The notes beneath the pieces were generated by a model that was given only the letters and a program-made list of their open reading frames with translations, was not told the DNA's origin and did no database searches. From assembly GCA_021186555.1 (NCBI GenBank), contig JAJKFL010000012.1, positions 20,533,711-20,597,710 of the forward strand: a stretch of 64,000 nt of DNA, written 5' to 3'. Origin of the DNA: Reticulitermes speratus. Its lineage: Eukaryota > Arthropoda > Insecta > Blattodea > Rhinotermitidae. The position numbers and the translations under genes were made by a program. Below, piece after piece: positions 33,995 through 45,066 of the stretch. Position 1 is the stretch's first letter; each line of letters starts with the position of its first letter.

Positions 33995-34167
33995 CAGTAG
34001 AACCTGGATAAGAAGTCCCCGCATAAGGTTTTCCCCTGTAAGAAGTCTGATTTTTAAAGTCCTGAAATCCTATTGCTTTCAATAAGCTTCCCTCTTAATA
34101 AGTCTTCCCGCTTAAGGAGTCCCTAATCCTCTGGTCCCTTGAAAAACTTCTTAACAGGGTTCTACTG
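33995..34167. mobile_element. Tigger/pogo-like MITE, 173 bp
   Basis: It starts cagtagaacctggataagaag and ends cttaacagggttctactg, with TA on each side (33993-33994, 34168-34169). Its left and right segments correspond, in reverse orientation, to the ends of the longer element at 23944-24457, so it is an internal-deletion copy of that family. Confidence 0.88.
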
Positions 34168-34184
34168 TATTTTGTTTTATAGCA

Positions 34185-34226
34185 TAGCTGCATGTTTCAG
34201 CTTGAATGCAAGCCATCTTCAGACTA
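34185..34226 (-). ncRNA. Hammerhead-like motif, damaged cleavage site
   Basis: Minus strand: TAGT, CTGAAGA, stem II TGGCTTG-CATT-CAAGCT, GAAA, CATG, CA, GCTA. Core and stem II are intact, but the expected UH before the cut is CA, which should block cleavage. It stands alone without an opposite arm. Confidence 0.6.
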
Positions 34227-34798
34227 ATTTTAAAAAAATGTGTTTGGAGGAATATTACAAAGTTGCTGCAGTTTTTTAAAGAAGGTGTTAAGATTGCAGT
34301 CGATTTTGTATTTATTTTATTATTTAACATAGACAATATTATCCTCAAAATTGTCCCCATTGTGTAATTCATTGAATAAATTAAATTAGTGTGATGAATA
34401 TAGCTGATGGCTTGGCCTGACTGTTATCGTTTTTCGTGTAAGTTTTTCCATCAAATTATAAAATACTTAAAATTGTATTTATGGACTATAAAAATTTTGC
34501 TACAGCTCATATTGTTTCAGACTGTATCCAGGTAAAATATCTGAAGACCAAAGAAGAAAATATTAAACCTAAACATGACACCACCACCTGTTAAAGGATA
34601 ATAACACTACTTAAACAAGGTAGCCCTGTTGGGCCCATTGTAAATTGGCAAATTGCTTGCACATATAAGCTAGTGAAGTATGTCATTAAAATCTGAACAC
34701 ATGTGCACCTCCCCTGTTTTCATTCAATGTCAGAAAATGACATTCCACCTGAATGGCACTTGCAATTTGTCTCATTTTATATAAGTAATACATACATG

Positions 34799-35060
34799 GC
34801 CGATCCCAGTGGCCGTGCGGTCTAAGGTGTGGCCCTTCGGCCGCTCGCTTACTAGGATCGTGGGTTCGAATCCCACCGGGGGCATGGATGTCTGTCTCTT
34901 GTGAGTGTTGTGTGTTGTCAGGTAGAGGTCTCTGCTACAAGCTGGTCCCTCGTCCAGAGGAGTCCTACCGACTGTGGTGTGTCTAAAGTGTGTGATCATG
35001 AAACCTCGACGAAACGAGGAGGCCCAGGCCCATATAGGGCTGTCGAGCCATAAAAAAAAA
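34799..35060 (+). mobile_element. tRNA-derived SINE, family C
   Basis: The head has a Leu/Ser-tRNA-like A box (tggccgtgcggtctaaggtg), a long variable region and a perfect B box (gggttcgaatccc). It ends gcccatatagggctgtcgagcc plus an A run. A perfect 12-bp duplication, aatacatacatg, lies at 34787-34798 and 35061-35072. The reverse-strand frame through it is not a gene. Confidence 0.93.
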
Positions 35061-35094
35061 AATACATACATGAACATTACCGTTAATGAGTTAA

Positions 35095-35452
35095 TAAATA
35101 TAAAGACCCACTTGACACTAATACAGTCCATAATAATTTCATTTAAATTGTATAAATTTAGTTTTCCTCTTATTTCTTTATTTTTTTTACAGTCATACAA
35201 TGTATATTCTGCAACTGACCTCAATATTTTCATTTCTGCTGTCTCAGTTCTTTCATGCTGTTTCATTAAATTCAAATTCTCACGTCCCTGTAGGAGTGTT
35301 GGTACTGCCATTATCTTATATAATTTCAGGAAGTATTCCTCATTACTTGTTTTAAATGTGTGTTGAATTGTTCCACATACATTTTGAAACCTGTAGCTTA
35401 TTATATCATTATTATTATTATATCTATTTACAGTACACTCTATGTTGTCCAC
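35095..35452 (-). mobile_element. LINE reverse-transcriptase C-terminal fragment
   Basis: The minus-strand frame reads LYKIMAVPTLLQGRENLNL, ERTETAEMKILRSVAEYTL and KNKEIRGKLNLYNLNE. This is the post-palm region of a common insect LINE RT (K-MAVP-LLYG-E-W type). Only this segment is present. SINE-C landed just beyond it. Confidence 0.75.
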
Positions 35453-37517
35453 ACCTTATTGTGGCGAGGAGGTTTGTGTATGCTAGTGACACTGAGAACT
35501 GTACCGGCTATAGCATAGTTACAGGCAGGTCCTCTAGCTGGACAGGTGAAAGGGTAGTCATTGGACAACAGGAGATATCCTGCACATACAGAGGCAGTGA
35601 GGTGGTAACCCCACCACTAGACTTATCGTGTGCAGTACTGTAACCCGGCCAGGGGAGCGTATTACTTAATGGCAATCTTCTACTGTAATGTATTAAAATA
35701 TATCAAAACCATAGATTTCTACTAAATTGTGTTCATATGGGATTGGTGAATATATTCTTGTATTACTTGATGTGTCCACTTTTATGGATGTTCCAGGCTT
35801 TCTATTCTTAATATATGGATTCTTTGCCGTAGACACGTGCCAACTGCACTTGCTGTATGACACTGGTATGCAGGATGATCATTTTAATTGTTAACACATA
35901 TGCCTATAAATACTTTTTAGTTCTGACTGCCTTATGTTTCAGGAAATATGGTATTCAGCTTTAAAAGAAGATATGCAGCATAGAAGCTTATGTAAATGTG
36001 GAAGTGTATGGTATTCGATATCATATTTAGTTACGCAATTTTTCAATTTTGTTATGACTGTTCTGTGAAGGAACAGGTCATTAAGTTTCTGAATATTTAA
36101 TATTCACTTTGCATATGCATTTAAGTAGATTATGATTTCTAAGAGATGCTTTTAATTATTTTTTGTTACATCAATGACCATCATCAATGTTTAAGAATGT
36201 TTTTCCAGTTGTGGGAAAGAATGATAGCTATACAGCATAAAAGAAAGAGTGATAAAATACACAATGTAGATTGGAAATGGTACTCGAGAGTGATAGTTTG
36301 CTGCTGTAGAAGGGTGTGCATGGTCCTGGAGAGAATAAAAAAGACATTGTAAAGCCAAGTTTAGAATGGAGTTCAGTGAAACACTATCAAAGTGGTAGCC
36401 CAAGACAGTTTTATTGAATTCAGCATTTGTGAAAGTTTCATATCATGTATTACGTTGGAATTGTTCCAAGGTTACAGGCATGGCTAATAGTTGTTTTATG
36501 AATCAGATCTGTTCAGCTAATCTCATTTTCACGTGTAAGAAAATTTATTTTGAAAAACTTTTGTGCATAACTTACATACTCCAGTTTTGGAGACAGAAAA
36601 TCAAGAAAGGTGATGCATAAAATACACAAGTAATTGTACTTTTTGTATGTAACATATATGTAAGTTCTTTTTAATTTATAGCTATATTAAAAATGCTTGT
36701 AAAAGCAGAATGCTTTTGACAATTTTACATTTTAAAATGACCCATCATATCTGAAGTTATTCATTAAGTTTAATGTGCATGCCTTGTGTTTAGTAACAGA
36801 GTGTACTGCAAGGTAACGTTATCATTGCACATGTTACTGACATTTGCAAGTCATTTCTTATGTTGAGCAAGAACAAACATAAGTTATTCATTAATAAACT
36901 ATGTGGAGGAATGTGTAAGTTTAAATCAGTTAAGTACCTCTTTACTGTTGAAGTGAAGAGTACATAGAATTGTTGACAACAATGCTGACATGTTGGTAGT
37001 TGATGGTATCTGATATGAAGTGGAAGAATATTCAAACCTTAGATGTAATCTGCAGTTTCAGCCACTGTCTACTGTGTAACTCCCTCCTCATGCCCATGTT
37101 CATGTTCTAAATTTATTTTCCAGCTTAATCCTTGTCGGTGTTGAAGACTCAGGGGTTGCTGTCATATCATAACACCCAGGCATTTGATTCCAACTGCATG
37201 GAAATTAAAATGCTAGGTTCTTTGTCACAGAGGTGCACTACAAGATGAAAAATATGAAAAGAAAGGTAATTTAAAAATTCTTCTCTCACTTCCATACTTT
37301 ATTCTTCAGGACACCATTGCTTTCTATAAATGTGTGTATTCCTGATTATTTGAATCTGGATGGGACCTAATGACTAAGCATTCTGCTTATATGCTTACTG
37401 AAAGGAAAATGCTATTTGTAGGGTTAGTGGTTATTTTGAATTAGACTATACGAGTACTTCCAATATAATGCATTTCGTAAGAGATTCTGGGTTTAAAACC
37501 AGGCAGTATTGTACACG
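35453..37517. other. Intergenic, no gene recognised
   Basis: A slightly GC-richer block at 35450-35665 keeps an open frame but has no recognisable motif and may be an unclassified repeat. The remainder is AT-rich and featureless. Confidence 0.5.
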
Positions 37518-38375
37518 CTATTTGCGGAAGATTTTTACGGTCAATTTGAGCTTATCTTTTACGACAAAGTTTCGTACTGTTACGTCATCAAGATGGAGAT
37601 ATTTTCCAGAATTGAAACTAGTTTCAAAGTCCTCTGAATAGCTTCGAACAAAGAATGTTTTACTTATCTCTTCCATCTCATTTGCTGCATGTAACTTGAA
37701 TTCACATTTGAATTTAGAAGCCGGACTACTTGGGCCAATCAACTGAATAGCACAGTAACACCTGCCATCTCTAACCATTTGGTAGTACAGGAATACTTTG
37801 CTGAATTGGAACAGAAGGGCCACCTCACTCTGTAACAGACTGAAAAGGAATGGTGCATCCTTAAATATGTGCACTGAATGTGTGGCTGTTGCATGCTCCT
37901 CCAGATCACTTATAAGGCCCTTCCAAGAACATTTGAAAATTGTTTTACTTGGTCCATGTTTACAGACAGCTTGGTGTTCAGCGATGAGTTCAATGGAGAG
38001 CAAGTCAGATCAGCAGTTTTCCCTGTTAGCGCAGGGGTACTTTTGTCTTCTGGCGATGCTCTCCAGAGTCACAATCCTGATGTTTGTTAAATTGGCTTCG
38101 CATGTAGGACAGTAATGGACTTTCCGTCTGCATTTACTGCAGATGTGGCCGTTGGTGCACAGCTTTATGGGTGGCACCATGTACTCCATGCATTCAGGAC
38201 ACTCCAGTTCACTCAGTAGAGCTTCGTCGAGGGCACGTGACAAATCATCCATATCTTGAATATTCCAAACGCCTTTACACGAGCAGTTGAACAGAGCGTT
38301 TATGTAAAGAAGGTGCTGTAAATTGTTTCCTTCAGCTTGCAGGCACTTGTCATATCTAACAAACGCATCATTCAT
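37518..38375 (-). pseudogene. SINA/SIAH-type RING E3 ligase, single exon, in-frame TGA
   Basis: From ATG at 38375, about 120 codons include a full C3HC4 RING: CPEC, CTNGHICSKC and CPTC (residues about 59-93). A TGA at 38010-38012 interrupts the frame, and the same frame continues unbroken for another 160 codons to 37518. The second part has the SIAH zinc-finger ligands AEH, VC, KCSWKG, EEH and TH, and a substrate-binding domain with CAIQLIGPSS and a terminal KLTVKIF. One Cys of the second zinc finger is not found. SIAH proteins ubiquitinate targets as dimers in the cytosol. No introns, polyA tract or target duplication are visible. It is either a recent pseudogene or a read-through gene, with no frameshift. 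Total length, about 285 residues, is normal for the family. Confidence 0.82.
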
Positions 38376-40339
38376 TGTGCGTCAAAGTCGAACCAACAAT
38401 TCTGTTGGATATCTCCAATCTAGCATCAGTTTCATCCATTTTTTTCTGAGTTAGTACATTTCATCTTTGTGTTTTGTTCCTGTCTAGAATGGAAATGGTT
38501 AGTTGAAACCTTTACACCCTTGCAAATTGTTGTGCTGGGAACAGGGACATCAGTAATTTTTCATCTGAATTTATGAGGACTTTTCTTGTAGCAACTGTTT
38601 TTACCTTGTGTCATACAGAAACACACAATTGTCCAGTGTGATCCCTACTGCAACTGATGACTGACTGTTGACAATTACAGACCTAACTTCTCTTGTATAA
38701 CACAAGCATAGGCAGGTTGCTTATTGAGCCAAGTTCTGTACAGTAAGCCTGCTGAGAGGAAGTGACAAAATATATTTGTCACATAAAATAAGGACCCTGC
38801 ACTTATTTTATTTTCATTTGTTGCTATTTTGAGTTGTATACATATATTGTTGAAGTTTGTTGCACAACACGCAGTGGAATTATGTACATAAGCCTATTGA
38901 AAAAGGTAAAATACATACAAAGAAGCCTGAAAAATGATCTGGCATTTATAGAAGTTGAACAGCAAGCTTCTGTTAGGTCTCAAAGCACTTCTAAATTGGA
39001 GATTTAATACTGCTGTATATAGTGCGGTATAGCAAATGTCGTGTTGCACACTGCAGTTTGCACTCTTTGTCTTACTTTTCTTTTCTGTTAAGTAATTAGG
39101 GAATACTAGAACTGTTTCTTTTCCAAGTTTATGTGCATATGTTTGCTCTGTATAGCATGCATGGACATTGTTTTATATTTTAATTATATGTGTGGGTTTT
39201 GGTTCTAATGTACAGTGGAAGATACTTACAATAAAATGTGAAATCCATATGGGCTGCAATTCATAATACATACACATTCACATATCCTGACTTTCCCAGT
39301 CCACCAAAATGCCATGCTGTAAGGGAACTTGCATTTCATAATGAAGCATAGCTGTGGGAATATTCCATTTGACTGGGCCTTCACATTCTCAGGGATGACA
39401 AAATGTGTATGTATTATTGGTGAAGTTATAATAACTTCAAAGAAAACCAAAACACTGTGAGAAAAACTGTCCAAATACCACACTGTCCACAAAGTTCCAT
39501 GTGGACTGCCCTCAGATTGAACCTGTATCTGTGGCACTAACAAACAGAAACATCTATTACTTCTAAATGTGACCGGTTAAGAAAAAATGAAGAGCCAATG
39601 CTTAAAGTTCTGTACGGCCAGTCACGTGATGTGGTTAGTAATGTGTAAAAATTTATGAAGGGGAAAACTGAAAGTAGAAAAAAGTTAATATAAATAACAG
39701 TAAACAAGTTGACTTGGGTGTCAGGGAGGTCAATTTAATGAATTGCCCAAGTATTCAGTAGTACTGAATATGATGCATAAACCTCATTTGCAACACTTCA
39801 TAGAGTGAGTGTGAGTAGTATTTATAAAAGAAACATGGGAAACTTTCAATTAAAATGTAGTTTCTCATACAATGAAGAATTCTGTATCAGACATAAACCC
39901 TCCATGTAAAAAAACTGACACAACTAGCAGAATCCTTGAGAAGCTAATAGTTTCTCAGATAGTTGAGTAATTTTCTGCATTTCATGGAACACAAGGTCTG
40001 TGTAATTTGTTCAAAAGTGCCCCGAAACTTGTCCCTGTCCTCATCCAAATGAATCCAGTTTACACCCACTGTATATCATTGACATTTATGTAATTTATAT
40101 TACTTTATCTTCCTATCTATGACTAGGTCTGATGTGTGGTCTTGTTGCATCAGGTATTCTGCATATATTTTCTTTTCCATTTGTGCTACATCCCTTGCCC
40201 ATCTCATCCTGTTTGATTTTATTATTGTAACAATATTTGGCAAGTACAGATTATGAAGCTCATTGTATGTTGCTAATTGGTAGTCACTTCTGTCAGCTCC
40301 ATTATGTTATGCACAAAAGCCCACTCACCAACTGTCATC
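38376..40339. other. Intergenic, no gene recognised
   Basis: Upstream side of the SINA-like locus. Only short frames without motifs are present. Confidence 0.5.
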
Positions 40340-40722
40340 CTCATGTTTGGGTCCTGGTTTATGCTGATTATGTTAATATATTGGGTGGAAGTATATATAC
40401 TGTAAAGAGAAACACTGAAGCTTAGGAAGGAGACTGGTCCAGAAGTAAATGCTGAGAAAACTAAGTATATGATTGTGTCTCAAGAGCAGAATGCAGGAAA
40501 TATTTACAACATAAAGATAAGTAATAAATCTTTTGAAAGGGTAGAACAGTTCAAATACTTGGGAACAACCCTAACAAGTCAAAATTCCATTCATGAAAAA
40601 ATTAAGAGCAGATTGAAATCAGAGAATGCTTGCTATCACTTGGTGCAGAATCTTTTGTCTTCCACTGTTTCTAAAACACCGACAAAATGCACTTCACTTT
40701 ACCACTTTTTTATTTCACTAGA

Positions 40723-40766
40723 CCCCTACATATGTTTCGGTTTATGCAAAAACCATCATCAGGGGG
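40723..40766 (-). ncRNA. Hammerhead ribozyme candidate
   Basis: Minus strand: CCCC, CTGATGA, stem II TGGTTTTTGCATAAACC, GAAA, stem III CATATG, TA, GGGG. Stem I ACCCC/GGGGT closes it and the predicted cut follows GUA. Confidence 0.82.
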
Positions 40767-41100
40767 TTTTCAAAACTACATATATTTACATCCAATGGTA
40801 TTTCTGTCCTTATTGTTATGCAATATCTTAGTGTTCAATTGCCATTCACTTATAAAATCAGTTTAAAATCAGAGTTGTTTGAAAAACGTATATAGACTCA
40901 CCAAGTATAAATTCGTTGAGAATTCGTTAAAATTCGTGTCGAGAATTCTCAACGATTTTATACTTCGTGCGTCTATATACGTTTTTCAAACAACTCTGAT
41001 TTTAAACTGGTTTTATAAGTGAATGGTAATTGAACACTAAGATATTGCATAACAATAAGGACAGAAATACCACTGGATGTAAATATATGTAGTTTTGAAA

Positions 41101-41145
41101 ACCCCTGATGATGGTTTTTGCATAAACCGAAACATATGTAGGGGT
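41101..41145 (+). ncRNA. Hammerhead ribozyme candidate
   Basis: Opposite arm of the same insertion: ACCC, CTGATGA, the same stem II, GAAA, CATATG, TA, GGGGT. One C shorter in stem I than the partner arm, otherwise identical in the core. Confidence 0.82.
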
Positions 41146-41740
41146 CTAGTGAAATAAAAAGTGGTAAAGTGAAGTGCATTTTGTCGGTGTTTTAGAAACA
41201 GTGAATTGTGAAATATGCACGGTGAGACTAATATAAAATTTTGTCTTCCAGTTTGCTATCCAAAAATACAAAGATTACGGTATACAGAACTATAATTTTG
41301 TCTGTTGTTTTGTATGGGTGTGAAATGTGGCCTCTCATATTGAGGGGGGAACATAGGCTGAGGGTGTTAGAGAATAGGGTGCTGAGGAAGATATTTGGGC
41401 CTAAGAGGGATGAGGTAATGGGGGAGTGGAGAAGGCTACATAACAAGGAGCTTTATGATCTGTACTCCTCACCAAATATTATTGAGGTGATCAAATCAAG
41501 AATAGTGAGATGGACGGGCATATGGCATATATGGGAGACAGGAGAGGTGCACACAGGGTTTCGGTGGGGAGACCTGAGGGAAAGGGACCACTTGGAAGAC
41601 CTAGGAATAGGTGGGAGAATAGTATTAAAATGGGTCTTCAAGAAGTGGGATGGGGAGGCATTTACTGGATTGATCTGGCTCAGGATAGGGGCAGGTGGCG
41701 GACACTTGTGAAGGTGGTGATGAACCTTCGGGTTTCATAA

Positions 41741-43813
41741 AATGCGGGGAATTTCTTGACTAGCTGAGGACCTGTTAGCTTCTGAGGAAGGGCTCTGCTC
41801 TGGGAAGTTAGTTATTATTTAGTTATATTAATATGTTACAGGTAAGTAAATTATGTTTAACAACATGCCATGTGAAGAGTTTCTCACATATATCAGGGTA
41901 TTTTAAAGAAAATAAACAATTATTGCAAAATGTCTTTTTTTTATATATGTATTCAATGAGTATGAGTATGGTGACCCTGGCTAGATGGGATATGTGTCTG
42001 TGAGCCAAGGACACCAATTCCCACACCTGCTTTTAATATGATGAGCAAAAAAGCTAACATCCACTGCAATGTAACTACAACTTTCCTGTGCCTTCTTTAA
42101 ATATGGTGAGTAAAACCTGAGTATGAACTGCAGTACACTGAACCAAAAATGCCTGAACTCTGCATGACTCACGGTGAATAGCAGTAGCAACAGAAAGTGA
42201 CCTGTGATGTGGGTTAGATAAAGACCCTACATAATGCATGGATCACACATGGTGTAATAGTACCCCACCTACTGCAGAATATGCCTGGATTGGGTGGTGA
42301 TTAATTCCTTTGAAGACTTGTGAAAGTATATATATGTTATGCAGACAAATGTACACAGTATTATGTTATTTAACACAATTTTATTAAATGTTGCCCAACA
42401 TGTTTCTAGCCTATATAAGGCTCATCTTCAGGGGCTCTTTTGTTGAAATTACGACAGCTATATTATTGGTATATAAAATTCTTAAAAAGCCGTTAGATGT
42501 ATTTGGTTATTGGTATCTGTACCGGTCATGCTGGTTTCACTATAGATTAGTTGGAGGCCTACAACTAATAAATATACCACAGAGCAAGACTGCATGACTT
42601 TGAATTCACAACTTACCTGTCTGTTTATGGTGCATGTGTGTGAATCGAGAAGATAACTTCTTATATAGATTATCACGAAGACGACCACCAACTCTGGCAG
42701 GATCTTCGAAGTCGTCAATCCGTTGTACAAAAACAGTAATATTGTACGTAAATATGGTATGTAGGCCTATACTTCATCAATTTGAAAATAATTATATTAC
42801 TAAAGTCGTACTAACAGCGCGAAAGCTGCTGTTGTTTTTGTGGTCGCAAGAATTGTGTTTGCAACAGTGAGGCACCAAGGTTATAAGTAACTCAGTACGA
42901 AATGTTAATAAAGAGAACCTGTCAACACAACTGTTTCTTTCAGATTAAACCTAACTACAGCAACATTTTTCAGCTTGAGGTGTGGAGACATCTTCAGGAT
43001 GTATCTACAAACTATATAGGCCTCAGCAGGGATAATATTAAACTATATTATATTAATATCACCTTATAGGATATTTGCGTACTGGCGCCTAACGGAAGTC
43101 GCAAGTGAGTGGTTGTTTGTGTGGATGTGTGGTTTCTATTCAGATATCAGACATTACGAGCTTTTGCCATGTCCTGCTTTGGCCAGTGAAGGATGCCAGT
43201 TGATATTGCTGCTGTATGCAGTGACACTTTTTTGTGTCAGATACAGTACAAACCGATACCAATTCATAATCAGTTACAATGAAATTATTAGTTGAATTGG
43301 GTGACCAATTAGTATGGAGATTTAACACAAGTTTCTACGTAAATATGGCGGGTAATAATGTTTTAACAAAGAGATGTCCAGAAAATATGTGGAATATGAC
43401 AGGAAATTGTAAAGTAATTTCAAAATCCAGTAATATACATTCAAAACGTCAGCTTACAATTATCCAGCCTTCCTACAAGCACTTCTAATATTTCTCTGAT
43501 ATCTACAATACCTCCACATAGAAGCAGGCACCATTCACTGTTACACCCCTCGCCGCGGTGAGGCACAGGATCTGGAGGGGGGATATGTAACCCTGTGTCA
43601 TGCACAGGATGTCATATCCACATCCGAGACACTAGTCCAGATAGGGATGTGATGCTATCTGGAATTCGTGTTTTCAAGCTAAAGTAATATCATAGTGCCG
43701 GCACACAGAATTACTTAAAAGAATGTTTTCTGGCTGACTGAATAATAGAATATGTAATTAAAATAAAATAACCTAAATCTAAAACTCTAAGTAATTACTA
43801 CAAAATATGTTGT
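41741..43813. other. Intergenic, two hammerhead-like relics, no gene
   Basis: Holds the hammerhead candidate at 42393-42435 and a weaker relic near 42967-43005 (minus). A GC-richer patch at 43545-43640 is unclassified. Confidence 0.5.
42393..42435 (-). ncRNA. Hammerhead ribozyme candidate
   Basis: Minus strand: GCCC, CTGAAGA, stem II TGAGCC-TTATATA-GGCTA, GAAA, CATG, TT, GGGC. Stem I GCCC/GGGC is perfect and the UH site is UU. It has no paired arm nearby, so it is a solo copy. Confidence 0.75.
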
Positions 43814-43970
43814 GATGTTAACTAACTAACTTACTTACTAACTAACTAAATTATTTACTAAATTACCAACTAACTTACTAACTTATTTACTAACTTACTT
43901 ACTAACTTATTTACTAACTTACTTACTAACTTATTTAGTAACTTATTTACTAACTTACTAACTTATTAAC
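43814..43970. repeat. Tetranucleotide-derived repeat (ACTA/ACTT)n
   Basis: About 155 bp of aactaacttacttact words with ttattt variants in a higher-order pattern near 16-20 bp. Confidence 0.9.
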
Positions 43971-43974
43971 CCTG

Positions 43975-44127
43975 AAAACGGCCGTTTTGGCCATAAAAAT
44001 GGCTGGTTTGCCGATGTGGCAATACAATTGGCCGGTGTGGCCCTGAAAAGGGCCTCTTTTGCCATAAAAGTGGACGGTTTTGCTCTGAAAAGGGCTGATG
44101 TTGCAATACAATCGGCCGGCATGGTCA
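43975..44127. repeat. 21-bp minisatellite with 42-bp higher order
   Basis: From 44016 the units translate as VAIQLAG, VALKRAS, FAIKVDG, FALKRAD, VAIQSAG and MVIRIAG, i.e. 21-nt units with AI- and AL-types alternating. A similar unit with a 1-2 nt shift precedes them. Both strands are open through it. No start codon, splice context or homologue suggests a real protein. Confidence 0.8.
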
Positions 44128-44249
44128 TCAGAATTGCAGGTGCCTGTGGTCGCGCTGGTGGTGGTACTCGGTCTGCTCTGTCTGTGTCGGGGCCATTGTT
44201 CCTGTGGACACAAACCGTAAATATTGTAATTAGAACGCGAACTGCCACC

Positions 44250-44460
44250 ATTATGCAGGATAGGTAGTAAGAAATTGTAGTGAAAGTGCTGGGGATGTTA
44301 CGTGTGTGGTATAATTACTGTGATACGTCGTTTTGGGGTGGACACGCTGCCACAATGCTAAAGGTGACTGAATTCTAAAGCATCTACATGGGCCATGATG
44401 AGTCACCGCGAAGATGGTGGACAATGTTCCTCCGAAACGTCGTAAACACTTTACACTACA
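44250..44460. repeat. Penelope-like arm relic
   Basis: gtcaccgcgaagatggtgg, a loop, cctccgaaacgtcgtaaac resembles the arms at 3794-4040. The left side (gatacgtcgttttggggtgg) is a decayed inverse. No duplication found. Confidence 0.45.
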
Positions 44461-44883
44461 CAGTGTGAGGGCCCATAAGACAATCATTTGGGCAGCATCT
44501 GCCATGAGGACCACAGAACGTACATAGGAACTTGCACACTGCGGTTTGTTTGCAATTCTGAATATCTTACAGATCAAAAGATACGTGAAAAGCAGTCAAA
44601 TGTTTCAATGGTTGATAGTGGGCACACACACACATATCTACAGCACTGTGTTGCCATAACTTTGACAGGCAGGCTAAGAATTGGCAAGGTGGCCTAACTT
44701 TCATTCAGACTGTCCTGTGACAAGAGAGTCCGTTAATACTTCACTGTCAGATGTTGGCATGCAGTACTTACATTCAAGCCTCTCAGTTTTGGCGCAGCTG
44801 ATTCACTGTACGCTGCAGTGCTGCCGTCTCTTTATAATACTTAGATCTTAATGATGTCACCTGTGCCCTGGCGTGCATGTGGC

Positions 44884-45066
44884 AATGCATTGTACAGTAA
44901 ACCGTGCACAGTTCGTTCAACATCAATATCAAACACTCACACACAATGCATTGTACAGTAAACCGTGCACAGTTTGTTCAACATCAATATCAAACACTCA
45001 CACACAATGCATTGTACAGTAAACCGTGCACAGTTCGTTCAACATCAATATCAAACATTCACACAC
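44884..45066. repeat. 61-bp tandem repeat, three copies
   Basis: aatgcattgtacagtaaacc starts at 44884, 44945 and 45006, and each copy continues cgtgcacagttcgttcaac with very few differences, so the array is young. Confidence 0.93.

Larger units (their letters stand above)
40665..41238. mobile_element. Palindromic Penelope-like insertion with two hammerheads, 574 bp
   Basis: The arms are inverted copies of about 240 bp meeting near 40930, where attcgttgagaattcgtt lies between them. Each arm has a hammerhead motif (40723-40766 minus, 41101-41145 plus). A perfect 12-bp duplication, ttttgtcttcca, at 40653-40664 and 41239-41250 marks the insertion in the LINE. The right end extends past the palindrome with gtgaattgtgaaatatgcacggtg. 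No RT is present. Confidence 0.92.
40340..41740 (+). mobile_element. LINE RT fragment split by a Penelope-like insertion
   Basis: The left part reads VLVYADYVNILGGS (a damaged YADD site), NAEKTKYMIVSQEQNAG and FERVEQFKYLGTTLTSQNS. The right part reads [47 protein letters not shown] and, after a frameshift, [18 protein letters not shown] to the stop. Removing 40665-41238 with one 12-bp copy restores an uninterrupted reading through the junction. It is 5'-truncated with frameshifts, so inactive. Confidence 0.9.

Noticed and set aside
34799-34885. Possible tRNA-Leu/Ser gene
   Set aside because: A and B boxes are good, but the sequence continues into a SINE body with A-tail and target duplications.
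34772-35452. 226-codon frame on the minus strand containing the phrase MPPVGFEPTI
   Set aside because: It is a read-through of a LINE RT fragment into the reverse strand of SINE-C. The phrase is the antisense of the tRNA-like B-box region and is a common false gene call.
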